DNA of 41,772 nucleotides from Lysobacteraceae bacterium (GTDB lineage Bacteria; Pseudomonadota; Gammaproteobacteria; Xanthomonadales; Ahniellaceae), in assembly GCA_002995625.1 (NCBI GenBank), contig PVBP01000020.1:1-41772 (forward strand). Direction: 5' to 3'. Positions 1 through 9,192 of the stretch are shown in pieces; within the stretch, counting starts at the first letter, position 1; every line of letters starts with the position of its first letter. A program made the position numbers and the translations under genes. The notes beneath the pieces were generated by a model that made no database searches, was not told the origin of the DNA, and saw only the letters and a list, made by a program, of their open reading frames with translations.

Positions 1-310
1 ATCGGGGCGCAGCGACACGCGGTCGGACGGCCGGCTACGCGGCAAGCCGCGGGCGCGGGCGGGCGCGCGGCATGGGCGCCTAGGCCCGCCGCCGAGCCGC
101 CCGGGGCGCGGCCTGCCGCAAGCCCGGGCCACAAAACCGTGCGCCAGCGCGCAGTTGGAACGCGAACCGAAGTCGCATTTGCAGGAAGGTGCCGCTTCCT
201 CCTGTTGATAAAGCATTAAGTTTTCGGTCTAATGCGGTAGGGTCTGCGGTGGGCCGTTGGGTCATCGGGGACGGACCGGAACGCAGAGCCGAGTGGGGAG
301 GACTAGGGTC
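1..310. other. Non-coding leader upstream of pilM
   Basis: No gene can be supported here. The first 180 bases are extremely GC-rich. One forward frame runs from the edge to a TAG at 81-83 with an Arg/Gly-rich tail, so the end of a gene lying mostly outside the window is possible but unproven. The divergent penicillin-binding protein gene that often sits next to pilM is not visible. From about 180 the sequence becomes more AT-rich and carries an inverted repeat AGGAAG-N6-CTTCCT (183-200) and the promoter described separately. Confidence 0.5.
205..233 (+). promoter_or_regulatory. Sigma70-type promoter for the pilMNOPQ operon
   Basis: A TTGATA box (205-210) is followed by a 17-base spacer and TCTAAT (228-233). 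Each box differs from consensus by one base and the spacing is ideal. The implied start lies near 240, about 70 bases before pilM. An inverted repeat GCATTA-N11-TAATGC (213-235) covers the spacer and the -10 box and could be an operator. No sigma54 -24/-12 element was seen. Confidence 0.6.
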
Positions 311-1369
311 GTGGGCCTATTCAGCGCATCGCAGGCACCGCTCATCGGCGTCGACATCAGCACGACGGCGGTCAAGCTGCTGCAGTTGAGCCAGGTCGGA
401 TCGCGCTACCGGATCGACCACTACGCGCTCGAACCGCTGCCGCCGAACGCCGTCGTCGAGAAGAACATCGTCGAGGTCGAGGCGGTGGGCGACGCCATCC
501 GCCGCGCCATCGCGCGTGCCGGGATCCGGTCGAAGGCGGCCGCGACCGCGGTCGCCGGGTCCGCGGTGATCACGAAGGTCATCACGATGCCGGCCGACCT
601 CTCCGAGGAGGACCTCGAGAGCCAGATCGAATCCGAAGCCAACCAGTACATCCCGTACCCGCTCGACGAGGTCAGCCTCGACTTCGAGGTCCTGGGACCC
701 GCGCCGAACAGCACCGAGCTCATGAGCGTGCTGCTCGCGGCCTCCCGCACCGAGAACGTCGACATCCGGGTCGCCGCGCTCGAGGCCGGGGGCCTCACGG
801 CGAAGGTGGTCGACGTCGAGGCCTTCGCGATGGAGAACGCGTTCCGCCTGGTCGCCGACCAGCTCTCGGTCTCGAGGGACGCGGTGATCGCGCTGGTCGA
901 CGTCGGGGCGACGATGACGACGCTGATCGTGCTCCGGAACCAGCGCGCGATCTACACCCGCGAGCAGGTGTTCGGCGGCAAGCAGCTGACCGACGAGATC
1001 ATGCGCCGCTATGCGCTCTCGTTCGACGAGGCATCGCTCGCCAAGCGCCAGGGCGGCCTGCCGGACAGCTACGAGCACGAGGTGCTCGAGCCGTTCAAGG
1101 AGGCGATGACCCAGCAGATCAGCCGCCTGCTCCAGTTCTTCTTCGCCGGCAGCGAGTACAGCCGCGTCGACCAGATCGTCCTGGCCGGCGGATCGGTCGT
1201 GATTCCGGGCATCGTCGAGATGGTCGAGCAGCAGCTCGGCGTGCCGACGATCGTCGCCAATCCGCTCGCCGGCATGGCGCTGGCGCCGCGGATCCAGGCC
1301 GCGCAGCTCCAGCAGGATGCGCCGGCGCTGATGATCGCCGCAGGCCTCGCCCTCAGGAGCTTCGACTGA
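311..1369 (+). CDS. pilM: Type IV pilus assembly protein PilM
   Basis: PilM is a cytoplasmic actin-like ATPase that binds the short N-terminal tail of PilN and joins the pilus motor side to the inner-membrane alignment complex. The 352-residue product has the usual family length. It opens with MGLFSASQAPLIGVDIS, where GVDIST is the first phosphate-binding motif of the FtsA/actin fold. A second nucleotide motif (ALVDVGATMTTL) lies near residue 200 and LAGGS lies near residue 300. The GTG at 311 is preferred over upstream starts because it matches the family N-terminus and has a GGGGAGGA ribosome site a few bases upstream. Its stop overlaps the pilN start (TGATG), so the two are translationally coupled. 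It is the first gene of the operon. Confidence 0.96.
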   Translation: MGLFSASQAPLIGVDISTTAVKLLQLSQVGSRYRIDHYALEPLPPNAVVEKNIVEVEAVGDAIRRAIARAGIRSKAAATAVAGSAVITKVITMPADLSEEDLESQIESEANQYIPYPLDEVSLDFEVLGPAPNSTELMSVLLAASRTENVDIRVAALEAGGLTAKVVDVEAFAMENAFRLVADQLSVSRDAVIALVDVGATMTTLIVLRNQRAIYTREQVFGGKQLTDEIMRRYALSFDEASLAKRQGGLPDSYEHEVLEPFKEAMTQQISRLLQFFFAGSEYSRVDQIVLAGGSVVIPGIVEMVEQQLGVPTIVANPLAGMALAPRIQAAQLQQDAPALMIAAGLALRSFD

Positions 1370-1953
1370 TGGCCAAGATCAACCTATTGCCGTGGCGCGA
1401 GGAGCGCCGCAAGCAGCGCAACAAGGAAGCGCAGACGCTGCTCGCGGCTGCGGCGCTGGCCGGCGCCCTGATCGCCTTCGGCGCGTGGTTCCAGGTCGGC
1501 AAGTGGATCGAGGGCCAGGAGGCCCGCAACGAGTTCCTGCGCGCCGAGATCCGGGTCGCCGACGAGAAGATGAAGGAGATCGAGGCCCTCGAGCGCACCC
1601 GACAGACCCTGCTGCGGCGCAAGGAAGTGATCGAGCAGCTGCAGGCCGATCGCTCGGTGATGGTCCACCTGTTCGACGAACTGGTCCGGCGCACGCCGGA
1701 CGGGATCCGGCTGACGTCGGTCAAGCAGACTGGCAACCAGCTGACGCTTCAGGGGGTCTCGGAGTCCAACGCGCGGGTCTCCGAGTACATGCGTGCGCTC
1801 GACCAGTCGCAGTGGCTCGGCAATGCCGACCTGACGATCGTCGAGGCGAGCGGTACCGATCGTCGCCAGCGTTACGCCTTCACGCTCGCGATCACCCTGA
1901 AGAAGCCGTCGGCCGAGGGCGATTCGACGCCGGTCGCGGGGGTGAGCCCATGA
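1369..1953 (+). CDS. pilN: Type IV pilus assembly protein PilN
   Basis: PilN is a bitopic inner-membrane protein that pairs with PilO and anchors PilM. The sequence begins MAKINLLPWREERRKQR: the INLLPWR motif is the PilM-binding peptide of the family. One membrane helix follows at about residues 24-42, then a coiled-coil stretch (about 48-95), then a periplasmic ferredoxin-like domain. The 194-residue length is typical. The gene overlaps pilM by one base and pilO by four bases (ATGA), so the operon is tightly coupled. Confidence 0.96.
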   Translation: MAKINLLPWREERRKQRNKEAQTLLAAAALAGALIAFGAWFQVGKWIEGQEARNEFLRAEIRVADEKMKEIEALERTRQTLLRRKEVIEQLQADRSVMVHLFDELVRRTPDGIRLTSVKQTGNQLTLQGVSESNARVSEYMRALDQSQWLGNADLTIVEASGTDRRQRYAFTLAITLKKPSAEGDSTPVAGVSP

Positions 1954-2612
1954 AAGCCGCCGATTTCGACCTCAACAACCTCGACTTCCAGAATCCGGGC
2001 GGCTGGCCGAATCCGGTCAAGTATTTCTTCGCCGCGCTGATCATCGTGCTGATCCTGGTCGGCGCCTACTACGGGCTGATCCGGGGCAAGATGCAGGAGC
2101 TCGAGTCGCTCGAATCGACCGAGCGGCAGCTGCTCGAGGAGTTCCGGACCAAGCAGGCCAAGGTCGTGAACCTCGAGGAGTACCGCCGCCAGCTCGACGA
2201 CATGCGGGAACTGCTGCGCCAGATGCTGCGGCAGTTGCCGAGCCGTACCGAGATGCCCGAGCTGCTGGTCGACGTGAGCCAGGCGGCGCTGGCCACCGGG
2301 CTCGACAACCAGAAGTTCCAGCCGCAGCCGGAGATCGTGCACGAGTTCTACGCCGAGCGCCCGATCAGCCTGCGGATGGTGGGCAACTACCACCAGTTCG
2401 GCGAGTTCGTCAGCGCGGTCGCGTCGCTGCCGCGCGTCGTGATCCTGACGATGCACGACATCGCGTTGCAGCCTGCGACCGCGGCCGGCGCCTCTCCGGG
2501 GCAGCTGGTGCTCGAGGGCACTGTCAAGACCTATCGCTACGTCGATGACGACGAGTCGGCGCTCGCGACAGGCGAGGCGATCGACGCCGCGCGTCAGGGA
2601 GGGTCGCGATGA
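1950..2612 (+). CDS. pilO: Type IV pilus assembly protein PilO
   Basis: PilO forms heterodimers with PilN and links the inner-membrane platform to PilP and the secretin. This 220-residue protein has the family opening (N-terminal NLDFQNPGGWP just before one membrane helix at about residues 28-47), then a coiled coil (about 50-100) and a periplasmic domain. The ATG at 1950 overlaps the pilN stop by four bases and is chosen because it gives the expected N-terminus; the reading frame is open further upstream inside pilN. The gene ends overlapping pilP by four bases. Confidence 0.96.
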   Translation: MKAADFDLNNLDFQNPGGWPNPVKYFFAALIIVLILVGAYYGLIRGKMQELESLESTERQLLEEFRTKQAKVVNLEEYRRQLDDMRELLRQMLRQLPSRTEMPELLVDVSQAALATGLDNQKFQPQPEIVHEFYAERPISLRMVGNYHQFGEFVSAVASLPRVVILTMHDIALQPATAAGASPGQLVLEGTVKTYRYVDDDESALATGEAIDAARQGGSR

Positions 2613-3115
2613 GAGCCAACCTTCTTCGCATCGCGTTGCCGCTGGTGGTCCTGGCGCTGTCGGGGTGTGCCCGGAGCGACGCCGACCTGCGCGCCCAGGT
2701 CGAGGAGATCAAGGCCCAGCGTGGCGCTCCGCTCGATCCGCCGCCGGTGCTGCGCACCTTCGAGAGCTTCGTCTACCAGGCTCAGTCGCTGCGGGATCCC
2801 TTCGCGCCCTCGACGACGACCGAGGTCGCGGACAGCGGCGTGCGGCCGGACATCAACCGCCCGCGCGAGCCGCTCGAGTCGTTTCCGCTCGATGCGCTCG
2901 ACATGGTCGGCACCATCGGAACCGGACCGGCCATGGTCGCGTTGATCAAGGATCCGAGCGGACTGATCCACCAGGTCCGCGTCGGCAACCACATGGGGCA
3001 GAACTTCGGCCGGATCCTGGCCATCAGCGAAACCGGTGTCGAACTGGTCGAGCTGGTGCCGAACGGCACCGGTGGCTGGCTCGAGCGCCAGTCCGCCATT
3101 GCGCTCGACGACTAG
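2609..3115 (+). CDS. pilP: Type IV pilus lipoprotein PilP
   Basis: PilP is an inner-membrane lipoprotein that bridges the PilNO complex to the N-terminal domains of the PilQ secretin. The 168-residue product has a clear lipoprotein signal (MRANLLRIALPLVVLALSGC, predicted lipidated Cys20), an extended linker, and the C-terminal beta domain with the family-like DMVGTIGTGP and GNHMGQNFGRI stretches. It overlaps pilO by four bases and is separated from pilQ by 19 bases. Confidence 0.95.
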   Translation: MRANLLRIALPLVVLALSGCARSDADLRAQVEEIKAQRGAPLDPPPVLRTFESFVYQAQSLRDPFAPSTTTEVADSGVRPDINRPREPLESFPLDALDMVGTIGTGPAMVALIKDPSGLIHQVRVGNHMGQNFGRILAISETGVELVELVPNGTGGWLERQSAIALDD

Positions 3116-3134
3116 GCAAGTAAGGGGTACTCGA

Positions 3135-5384
3135 ATGACCGTGCACATTGAAGCCTCCGCAGACCGTGCGCCGCCGGGCCCCGCGCCGATCGCGGCCGTC
3201 GTGCGCCTCGGCGTCGTTCTCCTCGCGCTGGCCATCGCCGGCAATGCGGCAGCCGCCAACACGCTCGAGTCCCTGACCTTCCGGGCGGGCGCCGGCGACA
3301 CCGTCGAACTGGTCATGGCGATGTCCGGGGCGCCGCCGGCCGACGCCAAGCTGTTCGCGACCGACACGCCACCGCGGATCGCGGTGGATCTTCCGGACAC
3401 GCGCAACGCGGTCGCCCAGCGGCGCGTCGACATCAACCTCGGCTCCGCGGTCGCGGCGAGCGCGGTCGAGGCGGGCGGTCGGACCCGGGTGGTCGTCGAA
3501 CTGCTGCGCAGCGGGCGCTACGCGACCCGCGTCGAGGGCAACAGTCTGGTGCTGTCGATCGGCTCCCCGGCCTCCGGGGCGATGCAGACCGTGGCCACCG
3601 ATCCCACCAAGGTCGTGGCGAGGACCCGGACCTCGATCGAGGAAGTCGACTTCCGCCGCGGGTCCGGCGGCGAGGGGCGCGTGATCGTGCGCTTTTCGGA
3701 CAGTGGCGCTTCGCCGACCCTGCGCCGCGAGGGCAGCCGCGTGGTGGTCGAACTCCCGGGCGTGTCGGTGCCGGACGCGCGCGCGCGCAAGCTCGACGTG
3801 ACCGACTTCGCGACCAGCGTCAGCTCGATCGACGTGGTGCGCACGCCGTCGGGTGGGCGCCTCGACATCGCCGTCACCGGGGCCTACGAGCCGCTCGCCT
3901 ACCAGACCGGCAACGAGTACGTGGTCGAGATCGCGCCGCAGCGCGAGGACACGCCGGCCATGGCGCGTGCGCGCGAGCCCGAATACAAGGGCGAGCGCGT
4001 GACCTTCAACTTCCAGGACATCCCGGTGCGTTCGGTGCTGCAGCTGATCGCCGACATCTCGGGACTCAACATCGTGGTTGCCGACAGCGTCCAGGGCAAC
4101 GTCACGCTGCGCCTCAACAACGTGCCGTGGGACCAGGCGCTCGACATCGTGATGCAGGCGCGAGGGCTCGACAAGCGCGAGCGCGGCAACGTCGTGTGGG
4201 TTGCGCCGACCGCGGAGATCGCCGCGCGCGAGCAGGCGATCGAGGACGCCCGGATCGCAATCGAGGATCGCACGCCACTGGTGTCCGACTTCATCCCGAT
4301 CAACTACGGCAGTGCCGAGCAGATCGCCACCCTGCTGACGACCTCGGCGCTGCGCGGTATCGGCGGGACCAACACCGTTGGAAGCCAGCAGACCGGTTTC
4401 CTGTCGCCGCGCGGCAGCGTGAGCTTCGACGTCCGCACCAACACGCTGCTGGTCAGCGACATTCCTTCGAAGATCGAGGAGATCCGCAGCCTCGTCCGCC
4501 TGCTCGACCGGCCGGTCGACCAGGTGCTGATCGAGTCGCGGATCGTGATCGCCGACGAGCGCTTCGGCCGCGAGCTCGGCGCCCGCTTCGGCGTCAGCGC
4601 CGCACGCGAGGATTCGAACGGCAACGTCGTCGCCAGCGGCGCCGGCCTGCGCGCCACCGACACGATGCTGAACGAGGCGCTGGCCAACCGCTTCAACCGG
4701 ACGTCGCCGAACGCTCCGGTCACGGTGCCGGGTCCGGCCGGCGCCGGGATCGTCGTGCCTGCGCTGGCCGATCGACTGAACGTCAATCTGCCGGTCACCA
4801 ACCCGACCGGTACTTTCGCGCTCGCGGTCCTCGGGCAGGACTACCTGCTCGACCTCGAGCTCTCGGCGCTGCACTCGGAAGGCCGCGGCGACGTCGTTTC
4901 CAGCCCGCGCGTCATCACCGCGAACCAGCGCGAGGCGATCATCCGCCAGGGTGACGAGGTCGGTTACGTCACGATCGCGCCGCAACAGGGCGGCAACCAG
5001 GTGCCGATCCCGAACGTGCAGTTCAAGGAAGCGCTGCTCGAACTCAAGGTCACGCCGACGATCACGCAGGATCGCCGCGTGTTCCTGGTCATGAACGTCA
5101 AGAAGGACGAGATCTCGGGCTTCGTGAACACCTCGATCGGCAGCGTGCCCCAGATCGCCAAGCGCGAGATCAACACCGCGGTCCTCGTCAACAACGGACA
5201 GACCGTCGTCCTCGGCGGCGTCTACGAGTTCAAGAACCGCAGCGACCTCTCGAAGGTTCCGTTCCTCGGCGACCTGCCGGCCGTCGGCAACCTGTTCCGC
5301 AAGACCGGCCGAAGCAACGAGAAGGTCGAACTGCTGATCTTCGTCACGCCGAAGATCATCGACGAGACCCAGGCGACGCGATGA
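3135..5384 (+). CDS. pilQ: Type IV pilus secretin PilQ
   Basis: PilQ is the outer-membrane secretin through which the pilus passes. The 749-residue precursor has a signal peptide (about residues 1-40), two AMIN-type domains (about 42-125 and 155-270), a secretin/TonB short N-terminal domain (about 285-365, starting near VTFNFQDIPVRSVLQLIA), an N1 domain and the secretin core (about 455-745). The C-terminal signature near VPFLGDLPAVGNLFRK and the final VELLIFVTPKII are characteristic. The AMIN domains are expected to bind peptidoglycan. The ATG at 3135 is selected because the upstream in-frame sequence lies inside pilP and this start gives a normal signal peptide. The gene is followed after 35 bases by a co-oriented Ig-like lipoprotein gene. 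Confidence 0.97.
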   Translation: MTVHIEASADRAPPGPAPIAAVVRLGVVLLALAIAGNAAAANTLESLTFRAGAGDTVELVMAMSGAPPADAKLFATDTPPRIAVDLPDTRNAVAQRRVDINLGSAVAASAVEAGGRTRVVVELLRSGRYATRVEGNSLVLSIGSPASGAMQTVATDPTKVVARTRTSIEEVDFRRGSGGEGRVIVRFSDSGASPTLRREGSRVVVELPGVSVPDARARKLDVTDFATSVSSIDVVRTPSGGRLDIAVTGAYEPLAYQTGNEYVVEIAPQREDTPAMARAREPEYKGERVTFNFQDIPVRSVLQLIADISGLNIVVADSVQGNVTLRLNNVPWDQALDIVMQARGLDKRERGNVVWVAPTAEIAAREQAIEDARIAIEDRTPLVSDFIPINYGSAEQIATLLTTSALRGIGGTNTVGSQQTGFLSPRGSVSFDVRTNTLLVSDIPSKIEEIRSLVRLLDRPVDQVLIESRIVIADERFGRELGARFGVSAAREDSNGNVVASGAGLRATDTMLNEALANRFNRTSPNAPVTVPGPAGAGIVVPALADRLNVNLPVTNPTGTFALAVLGQDYLLDLELSALHSEGRGDVVSSPRVITANQREAIIRQGDEVGYVTIAPQQGGNQVPIPNVQFKEALLELKVTPTITQDRRVFLVMNVKKDEISGFVNTSIGSVPQIAKREINTAVLVNNGQTVVLGGVYEFKNRSDLSKVPFLGDLPAVGNLFRKTGRSNEKVELLIFVTPKIIDETQATR

Positions 5385-5419
5385 ACGCGAGCCCAGCCCA
5401 GACCCCACGGAGACCCTCC

Positions 5420-8401
5420 ATGAAGTCCATCAAGCATGTACTGGTCGCCGTCTCGGCCGCCGTCGGTCTCGCGAGCTGCGGCGGTGGCGGCAGCAACGGC
5501 GGCGCGTTCAGCCCGCCGCCGCCGACGACGCCGGACCCGCCGAGCATCGTGATCACGCCGGCGTCGACGCAGACGACGCCCAACTCGCTGGTGTCCTTCA
5601 CCGTGCGCGTCAGCAATCCGAACGGCTCCGCGATCGCCGACGGCACCGTCGTGACCGCCCAGGTCACGACCTCGGGGGCCGGTCTCGTGTCGTCGGTCGC
5701 GCCGACGCCGGCGATCGGCGAACGCGTCACCGCGCCGACGGCCGGCGGGCTCGCGACCTTCCGCTTCCACAGCCGCCAGATCGGCACCGCGACCGTCCAG
5801 GTCTCGGTCACCGAGCCGACCGCGCCGAACCGCGTGGTCACCCAGAACCAGAACTTCGCGGTCGTCGCGGGTCCCCCGTCCGATCCGCGCCTGACGCTGG
5901 CGCCGGTCCTGACCACGCTGCCGGTCAATCCGAACAACATCCTGCCGTTCGTCGGCTCGCCGTACATGGCCGAGGTCACGATCACGTGGCGGACGCTCGA
6001 TGGCGCGCTGATCTCGGGCAACGACCGCAACGTCGCGGTGTCGGTGAATCCAGTCAATCCGACCGGTGGCTTCAGCACCCTCGACGACCCGACCACGCCG
6101 GACGTCAACGAATTCCAGCTGCGACTCGGCCAGGGCCCGGTCCGCGTGGTCGCAGGTCGCGCCACCGTGTTCTTCCACTCGTTCAACCTGCCGGCAACCG
6201 CGACGATGACCGTGACCGCGGTCGACCCGCAGCTCAACGACACCGTGTTCGCGACCCAGCAGTTCACGATCGTCAGTGGTTCGCCGGCGCTGCCGTCGTC
6301 GGTCGTGATCCAGCCGGTCAACGACCTCCCGGTCTTCGTCCAGGGCGCCAATGGCGACACCAGCAAGCAGTTCGAGACCTTCGTCTACGACGGCGCCTCG
6401 GCGCTCATCCCGAATCCGCCGGCCGGTACCAACAACATCCGCCTCGAACTGGTGCCTGGCAGCCAGGGTGGCGACCGCCTGCGCGCGGTCAATGGCGCTG
6501 GACAGACGGTCACGGGACCGACGATCGCGATCCGTTCGCTGAACGGCATCGGGCAGTTCACGTATGAGGCGGGCACGCGCTCGGGCCTGGTCACGATCCG
6601 CGCAACCGCGGACCGGGCCGACAACAACGTCGACAACGGCATCCAGGACCCGGTCACGTCGACCCGGCAGCTCAACGTGTCGGACGGCGTGCCATTCGAC
6701 GTCGTGATCACCTCCCCGACCCAGAACGCGCTGGTCGTCAATCCGGCGGATGGCCTCGTCCCGGGCGGCGTGGGCCAGCCGCCCACGGTGCCGCCGAGCC
6801 CCAATGGCAGCTACAGCCTGACCGTGTCGGCGCTGGTGACCGACCGCCAGGGCAATCCGGTGCCGCCCGGCACGCCGGTGCGCTTCGGTCTGATCGACGC
6901 GCCGCTTGCTCCGGCGGGCGGATTCGCGATTGCCGGCGACGACGGCAATCCGCAGGAGGGCGGCACGCAGTTCACGGCCCCGACCGGCGCGTTCACGACC
7001 GCCGGCGGCGGCGCCGGACCCGGCGACACACTGCTGGTCTTCGGCAAGGCCGTGCCGGGCAACCGCGACCTCGAATCCGCACGGGTGATCGCGTCGATCA
7101 CGTCGCCGACCAGCCTCGTCGTTCGTGACCGCTTCAACTTCAACGATGACACCGGCGCGCCGGTCGACTCCGGGCCGGTCCTGCCGTACGTGATCGGACG
7201 CGCCACCAGCGGCAACATCCAGATGACCGGCCTGACCGACGCGCGCGGGGTGGCGCGGACCGTGATGACCTATCCGGTCAGCCGGCTCGGCCGCCAGGCG
7301 GCGATCTGGGCGCAGACCAATGCGGACATCCGCAGCGGAACCCCGGAAGTCGCGAGCGACGTCGCGCTGCAGCGTTACGCCGGCGCCGCGCCCTTCGTGC
7401 TGACCGCCGCGCCGCAGACGATCATCGGCAACCGCACCCAGACGGTCGACGTCTGCGTCCTCGACGCCCTCGGCGCGCCGATGGCCGGCGTGCCGATCGG
7501 CTTCGCGTTCGAGATGGGTTCGAGCGGTGGCACCGGATCGATCGGTGGCGTCGCCAACTCCGGCACCATTCCGACCCCGACCGGACCGAACGGCTGCGTC
7601 GCCGCGAGCGTCACGACCACCGGGATGCAAGGCAATGGTGGCGATCCGAAGGTCACCTTCAGGGTGGTTTCGGCAGGCGTCGAGCGGACCGCGGTGGTCG
7701 CGATCCGCGTCGGCGAGCTGATCCTGACCGCCAACCCGACCGACGTGGTCGGTGGCGGCGAGGTGCTGGTCACGCTTCGGCTGATCGACCAGAACGGAGT
7801 CGGCGTCGCCGGGGCGCAACTGGCCGCAACCTGCCAGACCAGCGGCAACGCCTCGCTGCAGGTCGGGCCGATCGCGCTGACGAACGAGAATGGCCAGACC
7901 ACGGTGCTGGTGATTGCCGGCAACTTCGTGCAGATCGGCCAGGCGCCGAGCGGCACCTGCACCTTCCGCACCGCGAGCGGCGCCCCGACCGCGACGGTCC
8001 GGTTCACCGGCGTGGACCTCTGCGAGGCGGGCAATCCGCAGCTGATTCCGGGCTGCCCGGGTTACGTGGCGCCGGGACGCCTGACGGTCGCCAGCCGGAT
8101 CACGCAAGTGACGCCGCCGGGGATGTCCGACCCGGTGCCGACCGGCACGATCACGAGCATTCCGATCGGGCTCAACTGCGCCTTCAACGGCTCGTCGAAC
8201 ACTGGCGATTGCACCGCGTTCTTCACCAACAACGCGACGCTGCAGTTCACGCTGACCAGCGGCGGCACGACCCAGTTCTGCCGCTGGGAAGGCGCCTGCT
8301 CGGGAACCTCGCCGCTGGTCGTCGTACCGGTACCGGCGAACGGGGCCGTCGTCTGCACGGCCGTGGTCGCACGGAACGCCGCCAACTGCGCCGGTCCCTG
8401 A
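5420..8401 (+). CDS. Large Ig-like repeat lipoprotein encoded behind pilQ
   Basis: A 993-residue protein I do not recognise by name. The ATG at 5420 has a GGAGA site upstream and gives a lipoprotein signal [20 protein letters not shown] (Cys20) followed by a Gly/Ser-rich and Pro-rich linker; a Gly after the Cys fits outer-membrane sorting. The rest is a string of beta-sandwich-like segments. Several resemble Big_1/invasin-type Ig domains, for example around [19 protein letters not shown] and the segment starting near [19 protein letters not shown]. The last part is Cys-rich and resembles the divergent InlB B-repeat type ([10 protein letters not shown]). There is no catalytic motif or membrane helix. 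It sits 35 bases after pilQ with no terminator between, and a hairpin terminator follows it, so it is probably co-transcribed with the pilus genes. An adhesin or secretin-associated role is inference only. Confidence 0.85.
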   Translation: MKSIKHVLVAVSAAVGLASCGGGGSNGGAFSPPPPTTPDPPSIVITPASTQTTPNSLVSFTVRVSNPNGSAIADGTVVTAQVTTSGAGLVSSVAPTPAIGERVTAPTAGGLATFRFHSRQIGTATVQVSVTEPTAPNRVVTQNQNFAVVAGPPSDPRLTLAPVLTTLPVNPNNILPFVGSPYMAEVTITWRTLDGALISGNDRNVAVSVNPVNPTGGFSTLDDPTTPDVNEFQLRLGQGPVRVVAGRATVFFHSFNLPATATMTVTAVDPQLNDTVFATQQFTIVSGSPALPSSVVIQPVNDLPVFVQGANGDTSKQFETFVYDGASALIPNPPAGTNNIRLELVPGSQGGDRLRAVNGAGQTVTGPTIAIRSLNGIGQFTYEAGTRSGLVTIRATADRADNNVDNGIQDPVTSTRQLNVSDGVPFDVVITSPTQNALVVNPADGLVPGGVGQPPTVPPSPNGSYSLTVSALVTDRQGNPVPPGTPVRFGLIDAPLAPAGGFAIAGDDGNPQEGGTQFTAPTGAFTTAGGGAGPGDTLLVFGKAVPGNRDLESARVIASITSPTSLVVRDRFNFNDDTGAPVDSGPVLPYVIGRATSGNIQMTGLTDARGVARTVMTYPVSRLGRQAAIWAQTNADIRSGTPEVASDVALQRYAGAAPFVLTAAPQTIIGNRTQTVDVCVLDALGAPMAGVPIGFAFEMGSSGGTGSIGGVANSGTIPTPTGPNGCVAASVTTTGMQGNGGDPKVTFRVVSAGVERTAVVAIRVGELILTANPTDVVGGGEVLVTLRLIDQNGVGVAGAQLAATCQTSGNASLQVGPIALTNENGQTTVLVIAGNFVQIGQAPSGTCTFRTASGAPTATVRFTGVDLCEAGNPQLIPGCPGYVAPGRLTVASRITQVTPPGMSDPVPTGTITSIPIGLNCAFNGSSNTGDCTAFFTNNATLQFTLTSGGTTQFCRWEGACSGTSPLVVVPVPANGAVVCTAVVARNAANCAGP

Positions 8402-8426
8402 ACCACCGGTCGCGCATGAATGCGGG

Positions 8427-8455
8427 AGGGCTGCCGATCGGCAGCCCTCTTCGTT
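8427..8455 (+). terminator. Rho-independent terminator after the pil operon
   Basis: A perfect nine-base-pair stem (AGGGCTGCC / GGCAGCCCT, 8427-8448) with a GATC loop is followed by CTTCGTT, a weak U-rich tail. It lies 25 bases after the stop of the Ig-like lipoprotein and before the first glutathione transferase, so it likely closes the pilus operon. Confidence 0.65.
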
Positions 8456-8480
8456 CCTGCCGCCATCAGGGGAGACCGCG

Positions 8481-9182
8481 GTGATCACGCTCTACACCGC
8501 CGCGACGCCGAACGGCCACAAGGTCTCGATCGCGCTCGAGGAGCTCGGCCTCCAGTACCAGGTTCGCGTGCTCGACCTCGCCGCCGGCGAACAGAAGCAG
8601 GACTGGTATCTCGCGCTCAATCCGAACGGCCGGATCCCGGCGATCGTCGATCACGACGCCGGCGACTTTCCGGTCTTCGAGTCCGGCGCGATCCTGGTCT
8701 GGCTGGCCGAGAAGACCGGCCGGCTGATGCCCGCCGACCCGAAGGGCCGCTCGCTGGTGCTGCAGTGGCTGATGTTCCAGATGGCGGGGGTCGGGCCGAT
8801 GATGGGGCAGGCCAACGTGTTCTTCCGCTACCTGCCCGAGAAGATCCCGGTCGCGATCGACCGCTACCAGGCCGAGGGCAGGCGCCTGCTCGCGGTGCTC
8901 GACCATCGGCTCGCGGACCACGAGTACCTCGCCGGCGACTACTCGATCGCCGACATCGCGAACTTCGCGTGGGCGCGGACCCACCGCTGGTCGGGGATCG
9001 ACCTCTCCGGCCTTCCCCATCTGCAGCGGTGGCTGAAGCAGATCCGCGCGCGACCCGCGGTCGAGCGCGGGCTCGCCGTCCCGCCCTCGAGGCTGGACCT
9101 CGCCGACGCGAGCGAAGACCAGATCGAACGGTTCGTCGCCGGCGCGCGCCGGATCGTCGAGACGGGCCGCGAGCGTTCCTGA
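8481..9182 (+). CDS. yfcG: YfcG-type glutathione transferase / disulfide-bond oxidoreductase
   Basis: A cytosolic 233-residue glutathione transferase closely resembling E. coli YfcG, which has disulfide-bond reductase activity on glutathionylated substrates. Visible family features are the N-terminal thioredoxin-like segment ([20 protein letters not shown]), the cis-Pro region [11 protein letters not shown], the glutathione-binding [15 protein letters not shown], and the helical domain with GPMMGQ and [11 protein letters not shown]. The start is GTG at 8481 with GGGGAGA upstream. The gene begins about 25 bases after the pil-operon terminator and is followed after ten bases by a second transferase, so the two form a small unit. 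Confidence 0.9.
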   Translation: MITLYTAATPNGHKVSIALEELGLQYQVRVLDLAAGEQKQDWYLALNPNGRIPAIVDHDAGDFPVFESGAILVWLAEKTGRLMPADPKGRSLVLQWLMFQMAGVGPMMGQANVFFRYLPEKIPVAIDRYQAEGRRLLAVLDHRLADHEYLAGDYSIADIANFAWARTHRWSGIDLSGLPHLQRWLKQIRARPAVERGLAVPPSRLDLADASEDQIERFVAGARRIVETGRERS

Positions 9183-9192
9183 ACCCGAGGGC

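Noticed and set aside
80-265. Small minus-strand frame with an internal ATG at 177-179
   Set aside because: The 32-61 residue product is Arg/Ala-rich, matches no known family including the penicillin-binding protein often divergent from pilM, and has no convincing ribosome site.
3024-5408. 794-residue open frame opposite pilQ
   Set aside because: It is a shadow of the secretin gene, with no recognisable domain and biased composition.
5222-8488. 1088-residue open frame on the minus strand
   Set aside because: It is antisense to pilQ and the Ig-like lipoprotein, very Arg/Asp-rich without domains, and explained by high GC at third positions.
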